The translations under genes and the position numbers were made by a program. From Tropicimonas_B omnivorans (GTDB taxonomy: Bacteria > Pseudomonadota > Alphaproteobacteria > Rhodobacterales > Rhodobacteraceae), in NCBI RefSeq assembly GCF_031846565.1, contig NZ_JAVRHL010000003.1:992001-1056000 (forward strand): DNA of 64,000 nt. The letters run 5' to 3'. The first letter of the stretch is position 1; each line of letters opens with the position of its first letter. A model generated the notes under the pieces. That model had not been told where the DNA came from and searched no databases. It saw only the letters and a program-made list of their open reading frames with translations. Of this stretch, positions 24,781 to 33,327 are shown one piece after another.

Positions 24781-25215
24781 ATGCGCAACGCCATGGGCTT
24801 CGTCGCGGGTCTGATCTTCGGGATCGGGCTGATCGTGTCGGGCATGTCCGACCCGGCGAAGGTGCTGAACTTCCTGGACATATTGGGGCCGTGGGATCCC
24901 AGCCTCGCCTTCGTGATGGGCGGCGCGTCGGTGACGGCCTTCCTGGGCTATCGTCTGGTCTGGCGTCGCGACGCGCCCGTGCTGGGTAAAACGTTCGACC
25001 TGCCGACAGGCACGACCATCGACGCGCCGCTGCTGACCGGCGCCGCGATCTTCGGTGCGGGATGGGGCTTGGGCGGCTTCTGCCCCGGTCCCGCCTGGAC
25101 ATCGCTGGCGATGGGGGCACCGGGCACGCTGGTGTTCCTGCCCGCGATGCTGGTCGGGATCGTGCTGGCCGATCTCGGCAAATCCGCGACCCGTCTCGCA
25201 AGCAAAGGAGCGTGA
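24781..25215 (+). CDS. YeeE/YedE family transporter, second subunit
   Basis: The 144-residue product has four hydrophobic helices with the family motifs GLIVSGMSDPAKVLNFLD and GWGLGGFCPGPAW, including the conserved cysteine used in thiosulfate or persulfide transport by YeeE-type proteins. It is intact and lies 11 bases after the truncated first subunit, 3 bases before the dioxygenase gene. Without its partner, transport may be lost, although single-subunit family members exist. Confidence 0.87.
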   Translation: MRNAMGFVAGLIFGIGLIVSGMSDPAKVLNFLDILGPWDPSLAFVMGGASVTAFLGYRLVWRRDAPVLGKTFDLPTGTTIDAPLLTGAAIFGAGWGLGGFCPGPAWTSLAMGAPGTLVFLPAMLVGIVLADLGKSATRLASKGA

Positions 25216-25218
25216 TCC

Positions 25219-26130
25219 ATGTCCGAACTGAACGACCCCATCGTCCGCCTTTCGGCCTCAACCGGTCCCGACAGCCCCGATGTCTGGGGGATCTACGAGC
25301 CCGATACCGGCTCGATCCAGTATATCTGCGCCGACCCGGCGACGAAGAAGGCGGTCCTGATCGACGTGGTACTGAACTTCGACCCCGCGAGCTTCGCGCT
25401 GAGCGAGCGCAGCATGGAGCAGGTGCTGGGCCTGGTCGAAAAGCATGACCTGCACGTCGAATGGGTGCTCGACACCCACCCCCATGCCGACCACGTGATG
25501 GCCTCGGCGCGGCTGAAGGAGCGCATCGGCGCTCCCAACGCTATTGGTGAAAAGGTGCGCGAGATCGCAGACCTCTGGCGCGACTATTACAACACGCCCG
25601 AGGCCTTCGATCCGGACCGCGATTTCGACCGGCTTTTCGAGGATGGCGACACGTTCCGCGTCGGCGATCTGGAGCTGCGCGTGACGCTGTCGCCGGACCA
25701 CACACTGGGCTCGATCACCTATCTCTGCGGCGATGCGGCCTTCGTGCATGACACGCTGATGCAGCCCGACAGCGGCACGGCACGCGCCGACTTTCCCGGT
25801 GGCTCGGCCGACGACCTCTGGTATTCGCTACAAGACATTCTGTCCCTGCCGAAGGAGACGCGGCTGGTCGTCGGCCACGATTACGGGGCCGAAGGGCGCG
25901 ACACGCCGGAATGGGAGGCCACGGTCGCCGAGCACAAGGCCCGAAACGTCCATGTCAAGGACGGCACCGACAAGCGCGACTATATCGAGAAGCGCGAGGC
26001 GCGGGACACCACGCTGGCCCTGCCCGACCGGATGCTGGCGGCATTGCAGATCAACCTGCGCGCCGGGCGGCTGCCCGAGGCCGAGAACGACGGTGCGCAC
26101 TATCTCAAGATTCCGCTCAATAAGTTCTGA
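25219..26130 (+). CDS. metallo-beta-lactamase-fold persulfide dioxygenase-like (Blh)
   Basis: The 303-residue product has the metal-binding motif THPHADHVMAS, a second ligand region (HTLGSITYL, then VHDTLMQPDSGTARADFPGG) and a third in VVGHDYG. The DSG-ARADFPGG element is diagnostic of ETHE1/Blh-type persulfide dioxygenases, which oxidise glutathione persulfide to sulfite. A C-terminal extension (about residues 240-303) is also as in Blh. It is followed 12 bases later by a rhodanese gene, which would act on the same persulfide pool. Confidence 0.9.
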   Translation: MSELNDPIVRLSASTGPDSPDVWGIYEPDTGSIQYICADPATKKAVLIDVVLNFDPASFALSERSMEQVLGLVEKHDLHVEWVLDTHPHADHVMASARLKERIGAPNAIGEKVREIADLWRDYYNTPEAFDPDRDFDRLFEDGDTFRVGDLELRVTLSPDHTLGSITYLCGDAAFVHDTLMQPDSGTARADFPGGSADDLWYSLQDILSLPKETRLVVGHDYGAEGRDTPEWEATVAEHKARNVHVKDGTDKRDYIEKREARDTTLALPDRMLAALQINLRAGRLPEAENDGAHYLKIPLNKF

Positions 26131-26142
26131 AAGGCGAAAAAT

Positions 26143-26529
26143 ATGGCAAAATCCCTGAAAGCCCTCGTGGCAGAGGCCCGGTCGCGCGTCGATGCGATCA
26201 GCCCTACGGACGCGCATAAAGCAGCGCGGGACGGCGACGTGATCCTCGACGTGCGCGAACCGGTCGAACTGGACAGCGACGGTGCCATCGCGGGCGCGAT
26301 CCACATCCCCCGCGGCCTAGCCGAAGCGCAGGCCGACCCCGACACCGGCAAGGCCAACGATGCCCTGACCGCCAAACGCGGCGGCGGTGGCCGGGTCCAC
26401 GTCCTGTGCGCCTCGGGCGCCCGCGCGGCGCTTGCGGCCGACAGCCTGCGACAGATGGGCTACGAGGCCACGGTGATCGAAGGCGGGCTTGAGGGCTGGA
26501 AAAAGGCGGACCTGCCGCTGAAGGACTAG
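26143..26529 (+). CDS. rhodanese-family sulfurtransferase
   Basis: The 128-residue product is a single rhodanese domain. It has the D-V-R-E-P start of the CH2A region and the active-site loop V-L-C-A-S-G-A-R with the catalytic cysteine, then GGLEGW-K near the end. The loop fits sulfurtransferases rather than phosphatases. It is the last gene of the sulfur module and would pass sulfane sulfur between persulfide, thiosulfate and glutathione in the cytoplasm. Confidence 0.9.
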   Translation: MAKSLKALVAEARSRVDAISPTDAHKAARDGDVILDVREPVELDSDGAIAGAIHIPRGLAEAQADPDTGKANDALTAKRGGGGRVHVLCASGARAALAADSLRQMGYEATVIEGGLEGWKKADLPLKD

Positions 26530-26625
26530 CAGGGAATGCCGTGTCATCGAAGGCATCTGTCCCCTTCCCGCCCTCTCGAACCAAAACGCTGCCGACGCAA
26601 GTCTTCCCATGACGGAGCACTTCCA

Positions 26626-28128
26626 ATGAAACGCCGCCAATTCCTGTCTCTCACCACCGCCGCGCTGGCTGCGCCCACCTTATTCGTCCGGCGCGCAAAT
26701 GCGGCGGAACCAGGCGCGCCGCTTCCTGTGCCGGAGGTCATGGATGTTGGCCCCGGATCGGGAAACAACCTTGAAGCGATCAGAAGCACCCGCGAGTTTG
26801 TCGCTGGCGTCAGGTCGGACACTCTGGGATATTCGCAAGACTATCTGGGGCCGCTCTTGCGATTTCGACGCGGACAAACTGCCAATATCGACGTGACGAA
26901 CCGCATCGACGCGCCGATCACAGCCCACTGGCACGGTATGCACGTGCCGGGTCATCTGGATGGCGGACCGCAACTCGCCTTCGGTCCGGGCGAGACCTGG
27001 TCGCCGGAACTGCCAATCGACCACCCTGCGGCGACCCTCTTCTACCACAGCCACGTGCACGGCCGCACGGCGGATCAGGTCTATCGCGGCCTTGCCGGAC
27101 TGATCGTCATCGACGATCCCGATATCGACGATCCGTTGCCGCGCGATTACGGCGTCAACGATTTCCCGCTGATCGTGCAGGATCGCAGCTTCGACGGCGC
27201 GGGCCGGATGACCTACGACATCGGAATGATGGACCTGATGCAGGGCTTTCACGGGACCGAGATTCTGGTGAATGGGGCGATCCGCCCGAAGCTGACCGTC
27301 CCTGCGGGTTTGGTGCGCCTGCGTCTCGTGAACGGATCGAACGCGCGGATGTATAATTTCAGCTTCACGGATGGGCGGACTTTTCACCAGGTCGCCAGCG
27401 ATGGCGGCCTGCCGACCGCACCCATCTCCATGACCGGCCTGCGTCTGGCCGCCGCCGAACGAGCCGAGATCGTGGTGGATTTCTCGGATCGCGCCGCGGT
27501 ACGGCTGGTCTCTACCCGAGGCGGATCGGGCATGATGGGCGGTGGCATGATGGGCAACAGTGGCATGATGGGTGGCAACGGCGGCATGATGGGCGGCGGT
27601 GCCGAAGGTTCGCCGCTCGAAATTCTGTCCTTCGAAATCGCCGATGCCCGCAACCCCGGTCCCGCGCGCCTTCCCGAAGCCTTGCCCGCACCCGTCGTCG
27701 ATCTGGGCGAACCCGTGCGTCGCCGCGACTTCACGTTGAACATGCATGCCGGGAACATGATGGGCAGCATGTTGAACAACCTGATCGGGCGCGACGGACA
27801 GATCATGGGGATCAACGACGAGTCCTACGACATGGGACGCATCGACCTTCAGGTGCCGCACGGCGAAACCGAGCTTTGGCGCATCAATGCGGACATGGCG
27901 ATGCACCCGTTCCACGTGCACGGAACATCCTTCCAGGTCGTCACACAAAACGGGCGGTCTGTCGATCCGGCCCGGATCGGTTGGACGGATGTCGTGCACG
28001 TTCAGGGTCCGACCGAGATATTGCTGCGGTTCGACAAGCGCGCGACGGCAGATGCGCCGTTTATGTATCATTGCCACATCCTGGAACACGAGGATGCCGG
28101 CATGATGGGTCAGTTCACGGTTCTATGA
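26626..28128 (+). CDS. multicopper oxidase (CueO-like) with Met-rich insert
   Basis: The 500-residue product has a Tat-like signal (MKRRQFLSL) and all four copper motifs: HWHGMH, HSHVHG, HPFHVHG and HCHILEHEDAGMM with the type 1 ligands. A Met/Gly-rich segment with four MMGG/MMGN-type units lies at about residues 302-326, and NMMGSM follows near residue 383. In CueO, Met-rich insertions near the type 1 site bind Cu(I) and make the enzyme a cuprous oxidase, so the same role is inferred. I start at ATG 26626 behind GGAG. It lies about 100 bases after the rhodanese gene. Confidence 0.92.
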   Translation: MKRRQFLSLTTAALAAPTLFVRRANAAEPGAPLPVPEVMDVGPGSGNNLEAIRSTREFVAGVRSDTLGYSQDYLGPLLRFRRGQTANIDVTNRIDAPITAHWHGMHVPGHLDGGPQLAFGPGETWSPELPIDHPAATLFYHSHVHGRTADQVYRGLAGLIVIDDPDIDDPLPRDYGVNDFPLIVQDRSFDGAGRMTYDIGMMDLMQGFHGTEILVNGAIRPKLTVPAGLVRLRLVNGSNARMYNFSFTDGRTFHQVASDGGLPTAPISMTGLRLAAAERAEIVVDFSDRAAVRLVSTRGGSGMMGGGMMGNSGMMGGNGGMMGGGAEGSPLEILSFEIADARNPGPARLPEALPAPVVDLGEPVRRRDFTLNMHAGNMMGSMLNNLIGRDGQIMGINDESYDMGRIDLQVPHGETELWRINADMAMHPFHVHGTSFQVVTQNGRSVDPARIGWTDVVHVQGPTEILLRFDKRATADAPFMYHCHILEHEDAGMMGQFTVL

Positions 28129-28218
28129 CGTCTGACCCGGTTTCACATCGAAACCACCGATTTTCCATCTGGTTGGAAAGAACAACTCCAAGGAAGAAAG
28201 GTACGATACTATGAATAT

Positions 28219-29270
28219 GGCGCTGTTGCATGAAGCGTCTGAAGGTCAGAGAACCCCTTTCCCCGCCCGATTTCAGCCAACTGGCTGCGTGACGGGAGTG
28301 CCGAGGGCCGTAAAGCGGTTGAGGATGGCGATGCGGACTTGGAGTTCGGCGGTCTGACGACCGAAGTCGCGGGCGGCGAGTTTCTGACCGAGGAGCTTCA
28401 TGCAGTTCATCTTAGTCTCGACGCGGCTGCGCCGATGGTAGCCGCTCCAGCGTCGCCAGATCGTGCGGCCGAGCCGCTCGATAGCCCGCAGTGCTTCGTT
28501 CCGTGCTCCTGCGCCGGGGCTGTCCTTCTTTCAGGGCTTGGCGTTGCGGCGCGGTGGGATGATCGCATTGGCGCCCCGGCCGGCGATGGCATCGCGGCAG
28601 GCCCGCCCGTCATATGCGCCGTCGGCGGTGACGAAGTCGATCGGCTCGCCCTCGTGGGTATGATCGAGCAGGCTCGGCAGCATAGGCGCGTCGCCCACCC
28701 CGCTGCCGGTGACTTCGACCGCTCGGACCTCGAGCGTCGCCTCGTCGACAGCCAAGTAAACTTTGCGCCAGACGCGCCGCTTGGCCTCACCATGCTTGCG
28801 TGCGTGCCATTCCCCTTCGCCCCGGGCCTTGATGCCCGTGCTGTCCACAAGCAGGTGCAACGGCCCGCCTGAGCCCCGGTAGGGCAGCTGCACGGCCAGC
28901 GTCTTCTGGCGTCGGCAGAGCGTCGAGAAGTCCGGCACTGACCAGTCGAGGCCCGCAAGCCGCAGCAGGCTCGCCACGAAGCCCGTGGTCTGGCGAAGCG
29001 GCAAGCCGAACAGAACCTTCACCGTCAAACACGCCTGGACCGCGGCGTCGCTGTAGATCGGCTGCGCGCCGCGCTTGCCTGAGGGTGCCACGTACCAGGG
29101 CGCCGACGGGTCGAACCAGACCCTCAGCGAGTCGCGCTCACGCAGCGAGGCATTGTAGGCAGACCAGTTCAGAGTGCGGCAGCGGGTGGGCGCAGGCTTG
29201 GACATGCCGCCCAGCTATGCCTCTGGACTCGTGATGTGAGTCCCGGGCAGCCTTCGTGCAACAAGGTCCC
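28219..29270 (-). mobile_element. IS5-family insertion sequence
   Basis: The element of about 1,052 bases is bounded by imperfect inverted ends. The left end starts GGCGCTGTTGCATGAAG; the right end, read inward, starts GGGACCTTGTTGCACGAAG. It contains one leftward transposase gene. No clear target duplication is visible, which suggests age or rearrangement. It sits 8 bases into a short frame starting ATGAATATGG (28211), behind AAGGAAGAAAGG, so it probably disrupted a gene following the multicopper oxidase. Confidence 0.8.
28273..29205 (-). pseudogene. IS5-family DDE transposase with internal TGA
   Basis: The frame spans 310 codons with one TGA at 28533-28531 (codon 225). Motifs on both sides fit IS5-type transposases: LLVDSTGIK and TADGAYDG carry the two aspartates, and YHRRSRVETKM carries the glutamate. 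All three lie in one frame, and the stop replaces the tryptophan of the usual NAKPWK. As with ccmF, the parent codon would be TGG in a CCTGG context. The protein made would lack the catalytic glutamate, so the element is probably immobile unless the stop is a miscall. Confidence 0.85.
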
Positions 29271-29802
29271 TAGTGATCCATTATCGATGATCTATTCGCT
29301 GACGGTCTTAGCCCGCCGAGAAACCAATCAACCCTGTCCATTGTTTGAGCCACCACTTAGAGCTTGCAATATGGTCGGATGTCCCACCGGCGCTCATACA
29401 CCCAATCATACATCCTTTTCCCAGCGCCGATCATGCCGGTAGCCCGGGCCTCACCTGACGTGGGAAAACCTGAACATCCAGTGCGCACTAGACGTAGCAA
29501 CCCATTGACAAGTTGAAACAATCCGTCAAGTCCATCAGTGGGACTTTTTCCTCAGAATGCTGCGGAAAACTATGAGAACTTTGAGTGTCCCACTTCGCCC
29601 TAACCTTCTGTTTCTTCGTCCTTACTCCCGCCCCCTACGGGCTACCACTTCCCCCAGAAGTATCAGCAGCTTATCCCCGTGCCGCGGGCGCCCCATCGGG
29701 GCGGGCTTTACTGTGGCTGCGATCGTTCCTCCGCTTACATCGCCGAATGTCGGACCCCGCGCCGTTGCGCGAGGTCCTCGTCCTGTTGCAGATGTGGCCG
29801 GC
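29271..29802. other. intergenic stretch between IS element and pyrF
   Basis: No credible gene is seen in these 532 bases. The left part is lower in GC than its surroundings (many A/T runs), and near 29690-29705 there is a GCCCC-AT-GGGGC hairpin that might serve as a weak terminator for pyrF or for a read-through transcript. This stretch marks the change from accessory to core gene content. Confidence 0.5.
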
Positions 29803-30654
29803 TCATCCCCGCAGGGCCATCGCCGCGCCGACATGATCGGCCAGGGCCGCCTTCAGATCGGCAATCCTCGGCCCCGCCGCCAGAACAGCGCGGGAGGAGG
29901 TCGGGATCACGCGGGGGAGCGCCTCGCCGAAAATGCCTTCGAGATCGCCGAAGCCCGCGCCCTGCGCGCCGATCCCCGGAACGAGGAAAAGCGAGGCCGG
30001 CAATCGTGCAACCGTGCCGGAGGCCGCTGCGCCGAGCGTTGCGCCGATGACCGCGCCGGCGGGACCGACGGGCTCTCCTGCGGCGAGGGCCGCGTTCTGT
30101 TCGGTTAGCGCGCCGGCCAGCGCGTCGGCGACCGCGACGTCCCCCTGCCGCGCATCCTGAAGGGCCGCGCCCTCGGGGTTGGATGACCGCACGACCGTGA
30201 AGACCCCCGCCCCGCAGGACGCGGCACGGGACAAAAGAGGCGCGAGGGTCCCCGCCCCGAGATAGGCGTTTGCCGTCACGGCGTCGGCGCCGAAGCCGCC
30301 CTCACCGATCCAGGCGCGGGCATAGGCTTCCATCGAGGACCCTATGTCGCCGCGCTTGGCATCGGCGATCACGAGGATGCCACTCGCCTGCATCCCCGTG
30401 ATGAGACGTGCGAGTTCCGCGATGCCGGCGGGTCCGAAGGCCTCGAAGAAGGCGACCTGCGGCTTGACGATCCCCACGGCCCCTTCGGCCGCTTCCAGAA
30501 CGATGTCGACAAATTGCGCCAGTCCGGCTGGGCCCGCCTCGAGGCCCCAGCTCTCCAGCGTCTCAGGGCTCGGATCGCAGCCCATGCAGAAGGGGGAACG
30601 TCGGGCGGAAATCGAAGCGAATCGTGACGCGAACGAGGGAGGTGCAGAGATCAC
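29803..30654 (-). CDS. pyrF: orotidine 5'-phosphate decarboxylase, type 2
   Basis: The product of about 283 residues matches the longer type 2 OMP decarboxylases: FCMGCDPSPE at the start, VKPQVAFFEAFGPAG, the catalytic DAKRGDIGSSMEAYA and SSNPEGAALQ. It makes UMP in pyrimidine synthesis. I prefer GTG 30654, with AAGGA upstream, because the longer frame to 30702 adds a basic non-conserved segment. A leftward monocistronic unit at the edge of the core region. Confidence 0.88.
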   Translation of the reverse strand: MISAPPSFASRFASISARRSPFCMGCDPSPETLESWGLEAGPAGLAQFVDIVLEAAEGAVGIVKPQVAFFEAFGPAGIAELARLITGMQASGILVIADAKRGDIGSSMEAYARAWIGEGGFGADAVTANAYLGAGTLAPLLSRAASCGAGVFTVVRSSNPEGAALQDARQGDVAVADALAGALTEQNAALAAGEPVGPAGAVIGATLGAAASGTVARLPASLFLVPGIGAQGAGFGDLEGIFGEALPRVIPTSSRAVLAAGPRIADLKAALADHVGAAMALRG

Positions 30655-30760
30655 GCGGGTGGTCCTTTCCCGGAGGCGAGTGGAAAGATGCCCCTGGGGC
30701 ACCTACATAAAGGGTGGTTGCGACCGTCAGTAACGGCCCGTCATTACGGGGTATTGCAAC

Positions 30761-30788
30761 TTGACGCTATTTTGAATGCTCATACGAT
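30761..30788 (+). promoter_or_regulatory. sigma70-type promoter before hybrid kinase
   Basis: TTGACG (30761-30766) and TACGAT (30783-30788) are separated by 16 bases in an A/T-rich stretch about 140 bases before the kinase start. The strength is plausible, but the distance leaves a long leader. Confidence 0.4.
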
Positions 30789-30928
30789 AAGTCAAAGTAA
30801 TCGACCGATTTCTAGTGCATATTAAACCAAGCAGTTCAGAACCACACCATGATCGACGCTACCTCATCAGCTGACAGGGATCGGCCGCTTTGCGCGGGTC
30901 GCGCCTATGTGTGTTCGGAGGAGGGTCC

Positions 30929-33166
30929 GTGGTGAAACTGCCGAATTTCGTCACCGGCCAGATTTCGGGTGCCGCCCGAGATGCCGGCGACGCGCCAGAC
31001 CGCCCGGCCCCGCTTCCATCCCTGCCATCCTCTCCGAGCGCTCTCCTGAGGGTCGACCAACACGGATGCGTCCGCAGTTCCAACGGCGTGGCCGAAGGTA
31101 TGCTGGAGCTGGACGGCAACGAGATCGTGGGGCGTGCCCTGTCGGATTTCCTGGGCGTCGAGGACGCCGCCGTGCTGCTCGGGCATAGTAGAGCCGGTTC
31201 GGGGCCGATCCAGATCAGGACCGAGGCGCGCCTGGGCACCCGGGTTCCGCTCGATGCCCAGTCCGACAACCTCGGCGTCGCCGGCACGGCGCTCACATTG
31301 CGCGTCTCGGACGTGACCCCCGCCCAGCGGTCTGCCGGCGAGCTCAGGCTGGCAGGGGCGCTCGAGGCCGGAGGGGTCGGCATCTTCGAGGTCGATATCC
31401 CGTCCGACAAGTCCGTCGTCACACCGAAATGGCTAGAGATTCTCGGGTTCGATACCGCGCCCGGCGCCACGTTCGACCCGCAGGCCGAATGGCTGGCCCG
31501 CGTTCATCCCGAAGATACCGCCCGTGTCGCCGCCTCCGATGCCGCATGCTACGCAGGCGAAACCGAGGTCACGGATACCACGTACCGGTTTCTCCGCCCG
31601 GACGGCCGCTGGATGTGGACGCGGTCGGTTTCGGTCGTCAGCGAGCGCGACCACAGGGGCAATCCGCAGCGCCTGACCGGCGTGCAGTTCGATCTGGACG
31701 ATCACTACCGCCTGCAGGCCCAGCTGGCCGCGAGCCAGCGCAGGTTCCGCGAAAGCGTCGGCAATTCCCCGTCCCCGACCGCGCTGTGCAGCCTGGGCGG
31801 TGCCATCATCGACGCCAATAATGCCTTCTGTGAACTCGTCGGCTTCACCTACTCCGACATCATCGGTGTCACCCTGTCGACCCTGTCCTTCCCGGACGAC
31901 CTCGAGGCCTCGCGGAACCGGATCGATGCGCTGAGGCGCGGCACGCTGCGCCGCTACGAGACGGAGAAGCACATCCGCAGGAAGGACGGTTCGGGCTGTT
32001 GGGCACGTCTCAGCGTGAGCTACGATCCGGGGACAGAAGGCATGGACGGCATCATCGTCGCCCAGGCGCGGGACATTTCGCGCGACAAGGAGCTCGACGA
32101 GGCGAAGGCACAATTCCTCGCCACCATGAGCCACGAGCTGAGAACGCCGCTCACCTCGGTCCATGGCGCGATCCGCCTGTTGTCGCAGCTCTATGCCGAC
32201 GAGAGCCAGGCCGACGGGGTGAAGCGGCTCTTGTCGATTGCCGAGACCAACTCGAAGCGACTGATCGACATGGTCAACGACATCCTCGACGTGGAACGAC
32301 TCACCGCGCCCGATACCGTCTTCGATTTCGAACCGTCTCCGGTCGCGGACATTGCCCGCGAGGCCGTGGAGAGCGTCGCTGCGGCCGCCATCAACAAGAA
32401 CATCAGGGTGACGATCGCCGAGGAGGCCGAGGGGGAGGCGATGGTCGACGCGGCGCGTCTCGGCAAGGCAATGGAAGCGATCCTGTCGAACGCGATCAAG
32501 TTTTCCGACCCCGAAAGCGAGGTCATCCTTCGGGTTTGCTCGGACGAAAACGACGTCACCGTCTGGGTCGAGGACAGCGGCTGCGGCATTCCCGTCTCCT
32601 TCCGCGACAAGGTATTCGACCGCTTCACACAGGCCGACAGTTCCTCCACCCGCGAACAGGGCGGGTCCGGAATCGGGCTCTACGTGTCCAATCTCTCGGT
32701 CAACCGGATGGGCGGCCGGATCGGCTTCCAGAGCGAGGAAGGGATCGGCTCCAAGTTCTGGATCCGCCTGCCGCGGATCGACGCCGCCGGGACGACGGCC
32801 TCTCCCCCGGCCAAGAGCTCCCTGCCTTCGATCCTGCATGTCGAGCCGGAAAGCGGCTTCGGCGACATTTTCCGCAGTGCCCTCAAGGGACAGGCCGAGT
32901 ACGTCCGCGCCGGAAGCTTCGCCGCCGCGGTCCGCCTGCTCGATTCGCACGCCTTCGATGTGATCATCGTGGACCTGGACCTGCCCGACGGGAACGGCCG
33001 GGACATTCTCGACTTCGCCGGCGATCCGCCGCCCGTCATCCTCGGCTTCTCCAATTCCGAGACGTCCTGGAGCGACCCGCGCGTGACGCGGAATCTCGTG
33101 AAGACGCGGACGAGTATCGACGATATCCTGTGTATTGCGCTGAAGGCCGCAGAGGATCATCAGTGA
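30929..33166 (+). CDS. PAS-containing hybrid histidine kinase
   Basis: The product of about 745 residues is soluble. In order it shows a weak N-terminal PAS-like region, a PAS/PAC domain (EILGFDT through GRWMWTRS), a second PAS (NSPSPTALCSLGG), HisKA with SHELRTPLTSVHG, an ATPase domain (LSNAIKFS, DSGCGIP, GGSGIGLYVS) and a C-terminal receiver-like domain. The receiver has the phospho-acceptor region VDLDLPDGNG, but its acidic pocket reads HVEPES, so it is partly degenerate. GGAGGAGGG lies just before the paired GTGs at 30929 and 30932. The signal is unknown; a second kinase and a single-domain receiver follow. Confidence 0.85.
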   Translation: MVKLPNFVTGQISGAARDAGDAPDRPAPLPSLPSSPSALLRVDQHGCVRSSNGVAEGMLELDGNEIVGRALSDFLGVEDAAVLLGHSRAGSGPIQIRTEARLGTRVPLDAQSDNLGVAGTALTLRVSDVTPAQRSAGELRLAGALEAGGVGIFEVDIPSDKSVVTPKWLEILGFDTAPGATFDPQAEWLARVHPEDTARVAASDAACYAGETEVTDTTYRFLRPDGRWMWTRSVSVVSERDHRGNPQRLTGVQFDLDDHYRLQAQLAASQRRFRESVGNSPSPTALCSLGGAIIDANNAFCELVGFTYSDIIGVTLSTLSFPDDLEASRNRIDALRRGTLRRYETEKHIRRKDGSGCWARLSVSYDPGTEGMDGIIVAQARDISRDKELDEAKAQFLATMSHELRTPLTSVHGAIRLLSQLYADESQADGVKRLLSIAETNSKRLIDMVNDILDVERLTAPDTVFDFEPSPVADIAREAVESVAAAAINKNIRVTIAEEAEGEAMVDAARLGKAMEAILSNAIKFSDPESEVILRVCSDENDVTVWVEDSGCGIPVSFRDKVFDRFTQADSSSTREQGGSGIGLYVSNLSVNRMGGRIGFQSEEGIGSKFWIRLPRIDAAGTTASPPAKSSLPSILHVEPESGFGDIFRSALKGQAEYVRAGSFAAAVRLLDSHAFDVIIVDLDLPDGNGRDILDFAGDPPPVILGFSNSETSWSDPRVTRNLVKTRTSIDDILCIALKAAEDHQ

Positions 33167-33327
33167 CGAACGGGGCTCCGGATCGGCCGGGAGCGTCATT
33201 CACAACGCCAATGATTGAACACATTTTCGACCGACTATGACCGGCATGGCGGTCGATGAATACGACGTGCCATGGGCAACGCCCGCGAAAGTGCCGAGTT
33301 GAGTGTGTCGAACGTAAACGTGGGCAG

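Noticed and set aside
26608..26628. TTCC-N6-GGAG before the multicopper oxidase as a copper operator
   Set aside because: A -10 at the right distance would fall on the start codon; the GGAG is better explained as the ribosome site.
28150..28185. Dyad TTTTCC/GGAAAG after the multicopper oxidase as another copper operator
   Set aside because: The half-site spacing is 8 rather than 6 and there is no TTGACC-like hexamer joined to it.
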